Part shown: positions 1 to 5,351 of the stretch, piece after piece
Layout: every line of letters starts with the position of its first letter
Position numbering within the stretch: the first letter of the stretch is position 1
Assembly (NCBI GenBank): GCA_029932425.1
Contig: JAOZQC010000266.1
Location: forward strand, 1 to 5,351
Direction of reading: 5' to 3'
Length of the DNA: 5,351 nucleotides
Source of the DNA: Planctomycetota bacterium
GTDB taxonomy: Bacteria > Planctomycetota > JAJSAM01
Position numbers and translations under genes: made by a program
The notes under the pieces: model-generated
Database searches by the model: none
What the model saw: the letters and a program-made list of their open reading frames with translations, nothing else
Told to the model about the DNA's origin: nothing

Positions 1-1177
1 CCACCTCTCGGATCGCCCCTTCCCCGCCCCTTCGCCGCGTGATCCAGCGCGCGGCCGCCCGCACGGAGGGATGGGCGTCCCCGACGACGATGGGGAGACC
101 GCACCAGCGCAGGCAGGGGAGATCGTTCACGTCGTTGCCCAGGTAGGCGATCTCCCGCGGGGAGAGCCCCCTCTCCCGCGCGAAGCCCTCGAGGGCCGAG
201 AGCTTGTCCCGGCAGCCCTGGAGGAAGGGGATGCCCAGCTTCCGGCAGCGGGCCCCCACCACCGGGTTCTCCTCCGTGGAGAGCACCAGGAGCCCGATCC
301 CCGCCTCCCCGAGCCGGGAGAGCCCCCATCCGTCGCCGCGGTGACAGAGGACGCTCTCCGTCCCGTCCTCCGCGACGAGAACGCGGTTGTCCGTGAACAC
401 GCCGTCGAAGTCCATGACCAGCAGCCGGACGCCGGTGGGCCGGACCGCGGTGGGGAACGCCTCGGGCAGGGTGATCAGGCTCCGGAAGAGGTCCGCGTCC
501 TCCGGGGTGTCGATCTGGAAGACCGCCAGGGGGGGCATGCGATACACGGCGATCCGGCCGCCCAGCCGGTTTCCTTCCCTCCGGAGGATCCCGGGACGCA
601 GCACGTAGAGGGAACCGTTCTCGATCACATCCTCCGGGGCGTCCTGCCGCCGGGGCCGGGCGCGGTGGTCGTAGCTGAGGGAGCGGGGTCCGTCCTCGGC
701 CAGTCTCCAGACGAAGCCGTGGAGCGTCGTGGCCGAGAAGAGGGAGTCCGCCTCCTCCTCGAGGAGGATCCCGATCGCGCGGTCGATGTCCTCGCCCGTG
801 CGGAGGGGGGAGGTGGCCTGGAGGAAGACGAGGAGGTCGGGAACGTAACCCTCCCGCTCCTCGAGGGTGTCGAGGACGTGGAGCAGCGCGCTCTCGGAGG
901 TGGCGGTGTCCCCGGAGATCTCCGGCGGCCGGAGCAGGACCTCCGCGCCGGCTTCCCGCGAGACGCGGGCGATCTCGGGGTCGTCCGTGGAGACCACCAC
1001 CCGGCCGACCCGCTCCGCCTCGAGGGCGTCGTCGATGGTGTGCACGATCAGGGGCACGCCCCCCAGGGGAAGCAGGTTCTTCCCGGGGATGCCCCGGGAG
1101 CCCCCGCGCGCGGGGATGACGGCCAGGATCTCCGGGGACCGGGCGGCGGGGCGGGGTCCTGCGTCGGATCTGCCCAT
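1..1177 (-). CDS. neuA: Acylneuraminate cytidylyltransferase fused to KdsC-like HAD phosphatase (3' end truncated)
   Basis: The frame runs from an ATG at 1177 to the window edge without a stop: 392 codons are visible, and by comparison with KdsC about 10-25 residues are missing. Residues 17-240 are a CMP-sialate synthetase domain, which joins CTP and a nonulosonic acid into the CMP-sugar. It shows the nucleotide-binding motif IPARGGSRGIPGKN (21-34), QATSPLR (120-126), RRQD (176-179), ENGS (186-189) and IDTPED (222-227). Residues from about 250 on are a C-type HAD phosphatase of the KdsC family: DFDGVFTD (256-263, nucleophile Asp256 and acid/base Asp258), Thr301 of motif II, Lys325, and GNDVND (347-352). 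The last visible part, GGEGAIREV, matches the KdsC/CMAS tail. The order of domains is that of animal CMAS. The role is probably to remove the 9-phosphate and activate the sugar in the cytoplasm. Whether the sugar is Neu5Ac, KDN, legionaminate or pseudaminate cannot be read from the sequence. No other ATG, GTG or TTG start precedes the conserved motif downstream of this ATG. Confidence 0.9.
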   Translation of the reverse strand, partial: MGRSDAGPRPAARSPEILAVIPARGGSRGIPGKNLLPLGGVPLIVHTIDDALEAERVGRVVVSTDDPEIARVSREAGAEVLLRPPEISGDTATSESALLHVLDTLEEREGYVPDLLVFLQATSPLRTGEDIDRAIGILLEEEADSLFSATTLHGFVWRLAEDGPRSLSYDHRARPRRQDAPEDVIENGSLYVLRPGILRREGNRLGGRIAVYRMPPLAVFQIDTPEDADLFRSLITLPEAFPTAVRPTGVRLLVMDFDGVFTDNRVLVAEDGTESVLCHRGDGWGLSRLGEAGIGLLVLSTEENPVVGARCRKLGIPFLQGCRDKLSALEGFARERGLSPREIAYLGNDVNDLPCLRWCGLPIVVGDAHPSVRAAARWITRRRGGEGAIREV

Positions 1178-1257
1178 GGTTTCTCGTCCTCGCGGCGATC
1201 GGCCCGGAGCCGGGCATCACCGCTCCCCGGGCTCCCGCCCGGAAGAGCGTCGCGGTG
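1178..1257 (-). other. Intergenic gap with two GC-rich stem-loops
   Basis: These 80 bases separate the phosphatase stop codon from the neuA-like ATG. Two inverted repeats are visible: CCGGGC/GCCCGG with a 4-base loop at 1227-1242, and GCCCG/CGGGC with a 4-base loop at 1202-1215. Neither is followed by a T-run on the minus strand, so a classical rho-independent terminator is not supported. They could slow or attenuate read-through or protect an mRNA end. No convincing promoter is seen, so the two genes may be co-transcribed from the phosphatase side. Confidence 0.4.
1187..1191 (-). promoter_or_regulatory. Ribosome binding site of the neuA-like gene
   Basis: GAGGA on the minus strand lies nine bases before the ATG at 1177. 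The spacing is acceptable, and it supports this ATG as the start just ahead of the conserved CTP-binding motif. Confidence 0.5.
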
Positions 1258-3735
1258 CTACTCCAGCCCCATGGCGCGGAGGATCACCTCGTAGATCTGC
1301 GTGTTGTCGAGGAGCCGGGTCCCGGGATACCACGATCCCTCGTAGCGGGCGAAGAGCGCGGCTCCCGCCCCCTCGGCGTACACCATGACCGGTTCGTTCG
1401 TATGTTTTCCCGCCCGGTAGAGCACCTCGCCGTCCGGGTAGGCCCAGGCCTCGCCGGAGTAGGAGACGGCCCCCCCCTCCCCCGTCTCCACCTGCCGCGG
1501 GAGGTCTCCCGCCCCCAGGGGCTTCGTGGGATCGAACCGCATGTACCCGTTCGAGTGGTCCGACGTGACGATCACCAGGGTGTTGCTCCAGGTCAGGGCG
1601 TTCGAGGTGTCGTCCACGTAGGCCACGACGGTCTTCACCGCCTCCTCGAGGCGGTCCATCGCCCCGATGAGCCAGGCGTAGTCGTTGTCGTGGTTCGCGG
1701 GGTCGATGTCGGCCGCCTCCACCACGAGGAAGAAGCCCTGGGTCCCGCCTCGCGCTTCGAGGACCCGCAGGGCGGCCAGGGTGGCCGCGGGCAGCGTGGG
1801 GTCCTCCTTGCCCTCCGCGGTGAAGGTGATGGAGGGCGCCCCGGGGGCGTCCGCCACGGCGGGGATCGCGAACTGGACGTCTCCGAAGAGGGCGTAGAGC
1901 TTCTTTCCCCCGGCGATCGCGGCGTCGGCGGCGGCGGAGAGGGCGGCGTCTCCGTCCACTCCCGCCTGCCATTCCACGAAGACGTAGGCGTCGAAGGGGG
2001 GCTCGCCGCTCCTCAGGCCCGCCAGGTCGGTGGGGGACAGATAGATCCTTCCGGTGTCGTCCACGAGCGGCACCCGGTCGGGGTGGCCCGCCCCGATCAC
2101 CACGTCGGGCTGGGTCACCGCGGCGATCTCGTGACCGATCTCCTCCAGGGCGGTGCGGCTCCGGTGGTGGGCCACGAAGGCCGCCGGGGTGGCGTCGCTC
2201 GCCGCGTGGGTGCTCACCACTCCGATCGCCGCCCCGAGGCGGACCCTTGCCCGCTCCGCGATGGTCTCCAGCTTCCCCTCGGGATCGTCCCCCGGGGCCC
2301 AGGCGATGTTCCGGTCCTCGGTCTTGACCCCCGTGGCCAGGGCGGTGGCCGCGGCGGCGGAGTCCGTGGCGGGGATCTTCGCCGTTCCTCCCCCGTAGGG
2401 GGGGAGCTTCGCGAGGAAGTACTCGTCGTCCGGGGGCTCCCACCCGCCGTCGTAGGCCTGCCCGCCTCCCCGGGTCGGGTCGTAGCCGAGCTCCGGATCG
2501 AAGACGCCGGGGAGGTAGTCCGGGGCGCCCTCCGCAAAGGCGTACCGCCCGTAGGTGGTGGTGTCCCAGGTGACGCACGGGGCCTGGTAGGAGAAGGCGT
2601 GCCAGGAGAGATCGAGGTCTCCGCCCGTGAGATACCGGCTCAGGGCGATCTCGCTCGCCAGGGGCATCCCGTCTCCGATGAGGAGGATCACGAACTTCGC
2701 CGCGGGCCCCTCGTAGGGGCGGATGGTGAACGGGATCTCCCGGGCGCCGCCTTCCCCGTCCAGGTCCCGGACGGCGAGGGAGACGGACCCGTTTCCCGGG
2801 GGCACCACGGCCCTAAGCTCTGTGGAGGAGACGAACCGCACCAGGCTCGAGACCCGCCCGCCGAACCGGACGACCGTCCGGCCTTCCCGGAAGTTCTCCC
2901 CCCGCACCGTCACGGTCTCCCCGGGGTCCGCCTCGGCGGGGGTCACGGACGTGATGTCCGGCTCCCGGCTGTCCACCTCGAAGCTCCGCCGGGCGGTCTT
3001 CGGATGCTTCGTCTTGATCGAGACCTTGAGGAGGGTGTCCGTCGTCCCGCCCCCGAGCCGGAGCCGGAAGTCCCCGAAGAAGTCGCGGAAGAGGAAGGAG
3101 GCCTTGGCCGAGTTCTTCTTCCGGGTGAAGAGGTCCGGAGCCCCGGGGACGGCGTCCCCCGAGGGGGTGAGGAGGGCCTGTACCTCGAAGCTCCCCCCCT
3201 TCCCCGAGATCTTGATCTTCGCCGTGGTGCCGTCCTGCACCCCGAAGGAGACGTCGAGGGTCTCCCCCGCGGGGAACACCACCTTCTTCCGCACCGTGCC
3301 CCGGGGCGGCCTGGCCTTCGTCTTCAGCACGAAGCCGCCCTCGGTCCCCGCTTCCCCCGAGACCCGGATCAGGTACCGGCCGGTGGCGGGGAGGGGGAGC
3401 TTCTTCAGGCTCACCTTCCCCTTCCTGGACTTCCGGTGTCCGGTGAGGTCGAGGGCGGCGCCTCCCGGGTCCCGGACCTCCAGGACGGGCCGGAGGGCGC
3501 TTCCCTTGGTGGGAGAGAGGGTCAGGGAGAGCGAGGTCCCCGCCAGGGCGCGGAACGAGAACGAGTCCTCGTCGCCGGCGGGGACGACGGCGGAGGTGAC
3601 CGTGTCCCCCGGGTTCAGGGGGACGCCGCCGGTCCCGGTCGCGGCCGGAACCCTTCCCAGGGGGAGGGCCAGGACGGCCAGGAGGACGGGCAGGAGCAGG
3701 CCGCTCCGGGGGTGGCGGGATGCGGTACCGTTCAC
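1258..3735 (-). CDS. Secreted alkaline phosphatase with N-terminal beta-sandwich repeats and TIG domain
   Basis: This is an 825-residue PhoA-family metallophosphatase, which hydrolyses phosphate monoesters outside the cytoplasm. A signal peptide is evident: Arg10, then a hydrophobic stretch at 12-26 and a likely cleavage near VPAA (29-32). Two PPC-like beta-sandwich modules follow (about 41-140 and 141-242), then an IPT/TIG immunoglobulin-like domain (about 259-338), then the catalytic domain (347-825). All key residues of E. coli PhoA have counterparts: Asp355 in GDGM, nucleophile Ser459 in ATDSAAAATAL, Asp514 and Thr516 in DATPAA, phosphate-binding Arg527, Glu673, Asp678 and His682, Asp726-His727, and His778 in KHT. 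E. coli PhoA is about 470 residues, and the extra length is mostly the N-terminal modules plus a longer segment between Asp355 and Ser459. The GTG at 3735 is chosen because GGAGG lies five bases upstream and the signal peptide follows directly. An ATG at 3891 would put 52 Pro/Arg/Gly-rich residues in front of it. The stop TAG is 80 bases before the neuA-like gene. Natural substrate and attachment site are unknown. Confidence 0.93.
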   Translation of the reverse strand: MNGTASRHPRSGLLLPVLLAVLALPLGRVPAATGTGGVPLNPGDTVTSAVVPAGDEDSFSFRALAGTSLSLTLSPTKGSALRPVLEVRDPGGAALDLTGHRKSRKGKVSLKKLPLPATGRYLIRVSGEAGTEGGFVLKTKARPPRGTVRKKVVFPAGETLDVSFGVQDGTTAKIKISGKGGSFEVQALLTPSGDAVPGAPDLFTRKKNSAKASFLFRDFFGDFRLRLGGGTTDTLLKVSIKTKHPKTARRSFEVDSREPDITSVTPAEADPGETVTVRGENFREGRTVVRFGGRVSSLVRFVSSTELRAVVPPGNGSVSLAVRDLDGEGGAREIPFTIRPYEGPAAKFVILLIGDGMPLASEIALSRYLTGGDLDLSWHAFSYQAPCVTWDTTTYGRYAFAEGAPDYLPGVFDPELGYDPTRGGGQAYDGGWEPPDDEYFLAKLPPYGGGTAKIPATDSAAAATALATGVKTEDRNIAWAPGDDPEGKLETIAERARVRLGAAIGVVSTHAASDATPAAFVAHHRSRTALEEIGHEIAAVTQPDVVIGAGHPDRVPLVDDTGRIYLSPTDLAGLRSGEPPFDAYVFVEWQAGVDGDAALSAAADAAIAGGKKLYALFGDVQFAIPAVADAPGAPSITFTAEGKEDPTLPAATLAALRVLEARGGTQGFFLVVEAADIDPANHDNDYAWLIGAMDRLEEAVKTVVAYVDDTSNALTWSNTLVIVTSDHSNGYMRFDPTKPLGAGDLPRQVETGEGGAVSYSGEAWAYPDGEVLYRAGKHTNEPVMVYAEGAGAALFARYEGSWYPGTRLLDNTQIYEVILRAMGLE

Positions 3736-3740
3736 GTCGA

Positions 3741-3745
3741 CCTCC
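3741..3745 (-). promoter_or_regulatory. Ribosome binding site deciding the GTG start of the phosphatase
   Basis: A perfect GGAGG on the minus strand is five bases from the GTG at 3735-3733. It decides the start in favour of this GTG rather than the upstream in-frame ATG at 3891, and it places the signal peptide at the very N-terminus. Confidence 0.75.
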
Positions 3746-3807
3746 GCGGATGGAGTGCCGGCCCAGACTACCACCGCTCCTCCGAATCGCGAGTTTCGGG
3801 ATCCGCG

Positions 3808-3837
3808 GGGAGGCCGGGCGCCCGCCGGGAGGCCGGG
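3808..3837. repeat. Two copies of an 11-base direct repeat
   Basis: GGGAGGCCGGG occurs at 3808-3818 and again at 3827-3837, a 19-base period, flanking the palindrome CGGGCGCCCG at 3815-3824. It may be a tandem protein-binding site, a small slippage duplication, or chance in GC-rich sequence. Confidence 0.3.
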
Positions 3838-3856
3838 GAAGGGGCCGCGTTCCCCG
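3834..3856. repeat. Inverted repeat in the phosphatase leader
   Basis: The arms CGGGGAA (3834-3840) and TTCCCCG (3850-3856) are perfect complements of seven bases separated by nine bases. It lies between the candidate promoter and the GTG start of the phosphatase, so it would form a hairpin in the leader RNA or could be an operator. In such GC-rich DNA short inverted repeats are common, so function is uncertain. Confidence 0.3.
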
Positions 3857-3895
3857 CCGCCTCTCGCCCGGTGCGGAATGGAACGGGACACGGAG

Positions 3896-3903
3896 AGTAT
3901 AGT
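3896..3903. promoter_or_regulatory. Candidate overlapping divergent -10 boxes
   Basis: The plus strand reads TATAGT at 3898-3903 and the minus strand reads TATACT at 3901-3896, each matching five of six bases of the sigma-70 TATAAT. Transcription from the plus copy would start near 3910, about 47 bases before the TTG of the glycosyltransferase-like gene. From the minus copy it would start near 3889, giving the phosphatase a leader of roughly 150 bases. No good TTGACA-like -35 box is present at the proper distance on either strand, so this is only a candidate. Confidence 0.3.
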
Positions 3904-3944
3904 GGGAGCGCGGAACCGGGGCCGGGGATCCGGGGGCGGGGCAC

Positions 3945-3950
3945 GGAGAG
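3945..3950 (+). promoter_or_regulatory. Ribosome binding site for the TTG start
   Basis: GGAGAG lies six bases before the TTG at 3957. An in-frame TAG at 3900-3902 closes the frame upstream, and there is no ATG, GTG or other TTG between it and 3957, so this site supports TTG as the actual start. Confidence 0.6.
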
Positions 3951-3956
3951 ACCGGG

Positions 3957-5306
3957 TTGGGCACGTCGCGGTCGCCAGCGGAGGGAGGGGAGGACCGGGG
4001 ATCGGCCCGGCGCGTCCTGTTCGTCCCCTCCAACTACCGCCTCTTCCGGAGCCACCTCCCCGTGGCCCGGGCCGTGGCGGAGGCGGGGGGCCGGGCCGCG
4101 GTCCTGGACGTGGCGGCCACGAGCTCCGATCGTTTCCCCCCCGCCGGGGACTTCGATTTCCCCCTCGAGGTGGAGGGCTTCGCCCCCGCGATCCCCGCCT
4201 ACCGGGGCGAGGGTTGGCTCCGCCGGAAGCGCATCGAGCGGCGGGCCCACCGGGAGATCGTGGGCGCCATCCGCGCGCTCTTCCGCCGGTTCCGCTCGCA
4301 CGCCCTGGTCCTCACGAACAACCAGGCCTACGTCCACTACCTCTTCGCGGCGGTGGCCCGGGCCCGGGGGATCGGGGTCCTCGTGGTCCAGCCGTGCCTG
4401 GTCCTGCCCGAGGCGGAGCAGCTTTTGCGCCGGAGCCCGCCGCCGCCGTGGAAGAAGCGGTTGCTCCGCGGGGCCAACCGGGGCTTCGCGCGGGTGGCCG
4501 GCATCCTCGACCGGGTAGGGGGCCGCCCTCCTCCCGTGGAGGGCCGCGAGCTCTCCTTCGGCCGGGGGCCGGCCCACCTGGTGGCGGTGATGGGGGAGAG
4601 GTACGCCTCCCTCTTCGCCCGCGAGGGCGTCTCCCCGCGGAAGCTCCGGGTCACCGGGAACCCGCTCTACGACGAGATGGTCCGGCGAAGGCCGGGGCGG
4701 CGCTGGCCCGCTCTCGCCCGGCGCCTGGGCGTCCCGGCCGGGCCGCCGGTGGTGGTCTACACCACCCAGCCCCACGCCCAGCTCGGCATCCTCGACCGGG
4801 AGGCGCACGCGGAGATGAACCGGACCGTGGTCCGCGCGGTCCTGGCCTCCCATCCCGAGGTCCGGCTCGTGGTGAAGATCCATCCGCGGGAGCGGGTGGA
4901 CGACTACCGCCCCCTCGCGGGGGATCGGGTGGTGGTGACCGCGGACGCCGAGCTGCACCCCCTCCTGGCCGGCGCCGACTGCTCGGTCACGGGTTTCTCC
5001 ACCACCGGCCTGGAATCGGTGCTGCTGGGCACGCCCCTGGTGAGCGCGGAGCTCCACCCCCATCCCATGTTCTCCTTCTACCGCCGGCAGGGGGTGCGAG
5101 AGGCGGGGCGCGGGGAGTCGGAGCTGGCGGAGGTCCTCCGGCGGCTCCTGGCCGGGGAGTCGGCGCGCCGGGAGGTCCTCGCGAGGCAGCGGCAAGCCCT
5201 CTCGCGCCTCGCCCTCTGCGACGGCCGGGCCCTCGACCGGGTGCTCTCCTGCCTGGAGGAGTCGGTCAGGCGGGCGGCGGGACCCCGGTCGCGGTCTCCC
5301 CGATGA
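3957..5306 (+). CDS. GT-B-like glycosyltransferase/capsule-biosynthesis-type protein
   Basis: A 449-residue protein without signal peptide or clear membrane span, so probably cytoplasmic. It begins with a Rossmann-like strand-loop-helix (RRVLFVPSNYRLFRSHLPVA, 18-37). A second half starts near 205 and shows VTGNPLYDE (232-240), VVVYTTQP (265-272), KIHPRE (307-312) and TGFSTTGLESVLLGTPLV (345-362). The His-Pro pair and the Ser/Thr-Gly-rich sugar-nucleotide loop followed by GTPLV are typical of two-domain GT-B enzymes related to the UDP-GlcNAc 2-epimerase, CDP-glycerol phosphotransferase and capsule polysaccharide groups. Bacterial sialyltransferases also use HP and Ser motifs, but the resemblance is too general to assign that activity. 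The proposed role is sugar transfer in a surface glycan, supported by the neighbouring nonulosonate gene. TTG is the only usual start codon after the in-frame stop at 3900. The tail (from about 436) is Arg/Pro/Ser-rich and overlaps the convergent reading frame at the right edge. Donor and acceptor are unknown. Confidence 0.75.
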   Translation: MGTSRSPAEGGEDRGSARRVLFVPSNYRLFRSHLPVARAVAEAGGRAAVLDVAATSSDRFPPAGDFDFPLEVEGFAPAIPAYRGEGWLRRKRIERRAHREIVGAIRALFRRFRSHALVLTNNQAYVHYLFAAVARARGIGVLVVQPCLVLPEAEQLLRRSPPPPWKKRLLRGANRGFARVAGILDRVGGRPPPVEGRELSFGRGPAHLVAVMGERYASLFAREGVSPRKLRVTGNPLYDEMVRRRPGRRWPALARRLGVPAGPPVVVYTTQPHAQLGILDREAHAEMNRTVVRAVLASHPEVRLVVKIHPRERVDDYRPLAGDRVVVTADAELHPLLAGADCSVTGFSTTGLESVLLGTPLVSAELHPHPMFSFYRRQGVREAGRGESELAEVLRRLLAGESARREVLARQRQALSRLALCDGRALDRVLSCLEESVRRAAGPRSRSPR

Positions 5307-5351
5307 TCGCCGCGATCCGGGCCGCGGACTCTCCGCGGCCGTCGAACCCCT
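5266..5351 (-). CDS. C-terminal fragment of a probable sugar enzyme (5' part outside window)
   Basis: A minus-strand frame enters from the right edge and stops with TGA at 5268-5266; 27 residues are visible. It contains FDGRGESAARIAAIIGE, then a short Thr/Pro-rich end. The DGRG-x-x-A-x-R-I pattern followed by a hydrophobic helix is the usual C-terminus of GT-B-fold enzymes such as UDP-GlcNAc 2-epimerases and related glycosyltransferases. Codon third positions are G or C in all but one codon. It would converge on the plus-strand gene and overlap its last 41 bases. The alternative is a plus-strand gene starting at the ATGA overlap (ATG 5303-5305). That lacks a ribosome binding site and its 16 residues look less protein-like, but with so little sequence it cannot be excluded. 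Confidence 0.45.
   Translation of the reverse strand, partial: GFDGRGESAARIAAIIGETATGVPPPA

Larger units (their letters stand above)
3736..3956. promoter_or_regulatory. Divergent intergenic region between the phosphatase and the glycosyltransferase-like gene
   Basis: These 221 bases lie between two genes transcribed away from each other, so promoters for both should be here. The region is nearly pure GC apart from a short AT-containing island at 3896-3903. The minus-strand leader half holds a 7-bp inverted repeat (3834-3856), an 11-bp direct repeat (3808-3818 and 3827-3837) and a 10-bp palindrome CGGGCGCCCG (3815-3824). No recognisable Pho box or other known operator is seen, and no small gene with a ribosome binding site was found. 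Confidence 0.6.

Noticed and set aside
1202..1242. Rho-independent terminator after the phosphatase gene
   Set aside because: The hairpins are present but no T-run follows either of them on the minus strand.
71..1294. A plus-strand open frame of 407 codons opposite the neuA-like gene
   Set aside because: The translation has no recognisable motif and is the mirror of a gene with complete cytidylyltransferase and HAD motifs on the minus strand.
1217..2578. A second minus-strand frame of 453 codons inside the phosphatase gene
   Set aside because: It is an out-of-frame reading of the phosphatase with Arg/Gly/Pro-rich low-complexity translation and no family resemblance.
3736..3891. Upstream ATG at 3891 as the start of the phosphatase, adding 52 residues
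   Set aside because: The added part is a Pro/Arg/Gly-rich stretch that would bury the signal peptide, and the GTG at 3735 has a perfect GGAGG five bases away.
1255..4518. A plus-strand open frame of 1087 codons lying opposite the alkaline phosphatase
   Set aside because: Its translation is low-complexity Gly/Arg/Val/Pro without any domain, it has no fitting ribosome binding site, and the opposite strand has full PhoA motifs over the same bases. It is open only because stop codons are rare in such GC-rich DNA.
3768..5195. A minus-strand open frame of 475 codons opposite the glycosyltransferase-like gene
   Set aside because: The translation is rich in Pro, Gly, Arg and His without a fold pattern, whereas the plus strand shows ordered Rossmann-like strands and conserved motifs.
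5303..5351. A new plus-strand gene beginning at the ATGA overlap with the glycosyltransferase-like gene stop
   Set aside because: There is no ribosome binding site in the C-rich bases before it, and the minus strand over the same bases gives a more typical enzyme C-terminus. It is not fully excluded because only 16 codons are visible.

Overview
The window is extremely GC-rich, with almost every codon ending in G or C, and no phage, insertion-sequence, CRISPR or RNA-gene signature is visible. It holds two complete and two edge-truncated protein genes. The base composition and the style of the secreted phosphatase (beta-sandwich repeats plus a TIG domain in front of the enzyme) suggest a free-living high-GC bacterium with a secretory cell envelope, for example a Planctomycetota, deltaproteobacterial or similar environmental lineage. 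The sequence alone does not settle the phylum.

Layout. Positions 1-1177 (minus strand) encode a CMP-nonulosonate (sialic-acid type) cytidylyltransferase fused to a KdsC-like HAD phosphatase. The last few residues are cut off by the window edge. Upstream of it on the same strand, after an 80-base gap with two small GC hairpins, lies a large secreted alkaline phosphatase (1258-3735), read from a GTG start with a strong ribosome binding site. A 221-base divergent intergenic region (3736-3956) carries the only AT-rich island outside the genes, a candidate pair of overlapping -10 boxes. On the plus strand, 3957-5306 encodes a cytoplasmic GT-B-like glycosyltransferase or epimerase-fold protein starting at TTG. 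At the right edge, a minus-strand reading frame ending at 5266 looks like the C-terminal tail of another sugar enzyme that converges on, and overlaps, the plus-strand gene.

How they fit together. The fused cytidylyltransferase/phosphatase and the glycosyltransferase-like protein point to a cell-surface glycan locus in which a nonulosonic acid is dephosphorylated, activated with CMP and probably transferred. The sialate synthase and the dedicated transferase are not identifiable in the window. The alkaline phosphatase is an exported phosphomonoesterase lying upstream of the cytidylyltransferase gene. A functional link to the glycan genes is only suggested by position. Nothing here is clearly a new defence or mobile system. 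The most unusual points are the two multidomain architectures and the tight gene arrangement.
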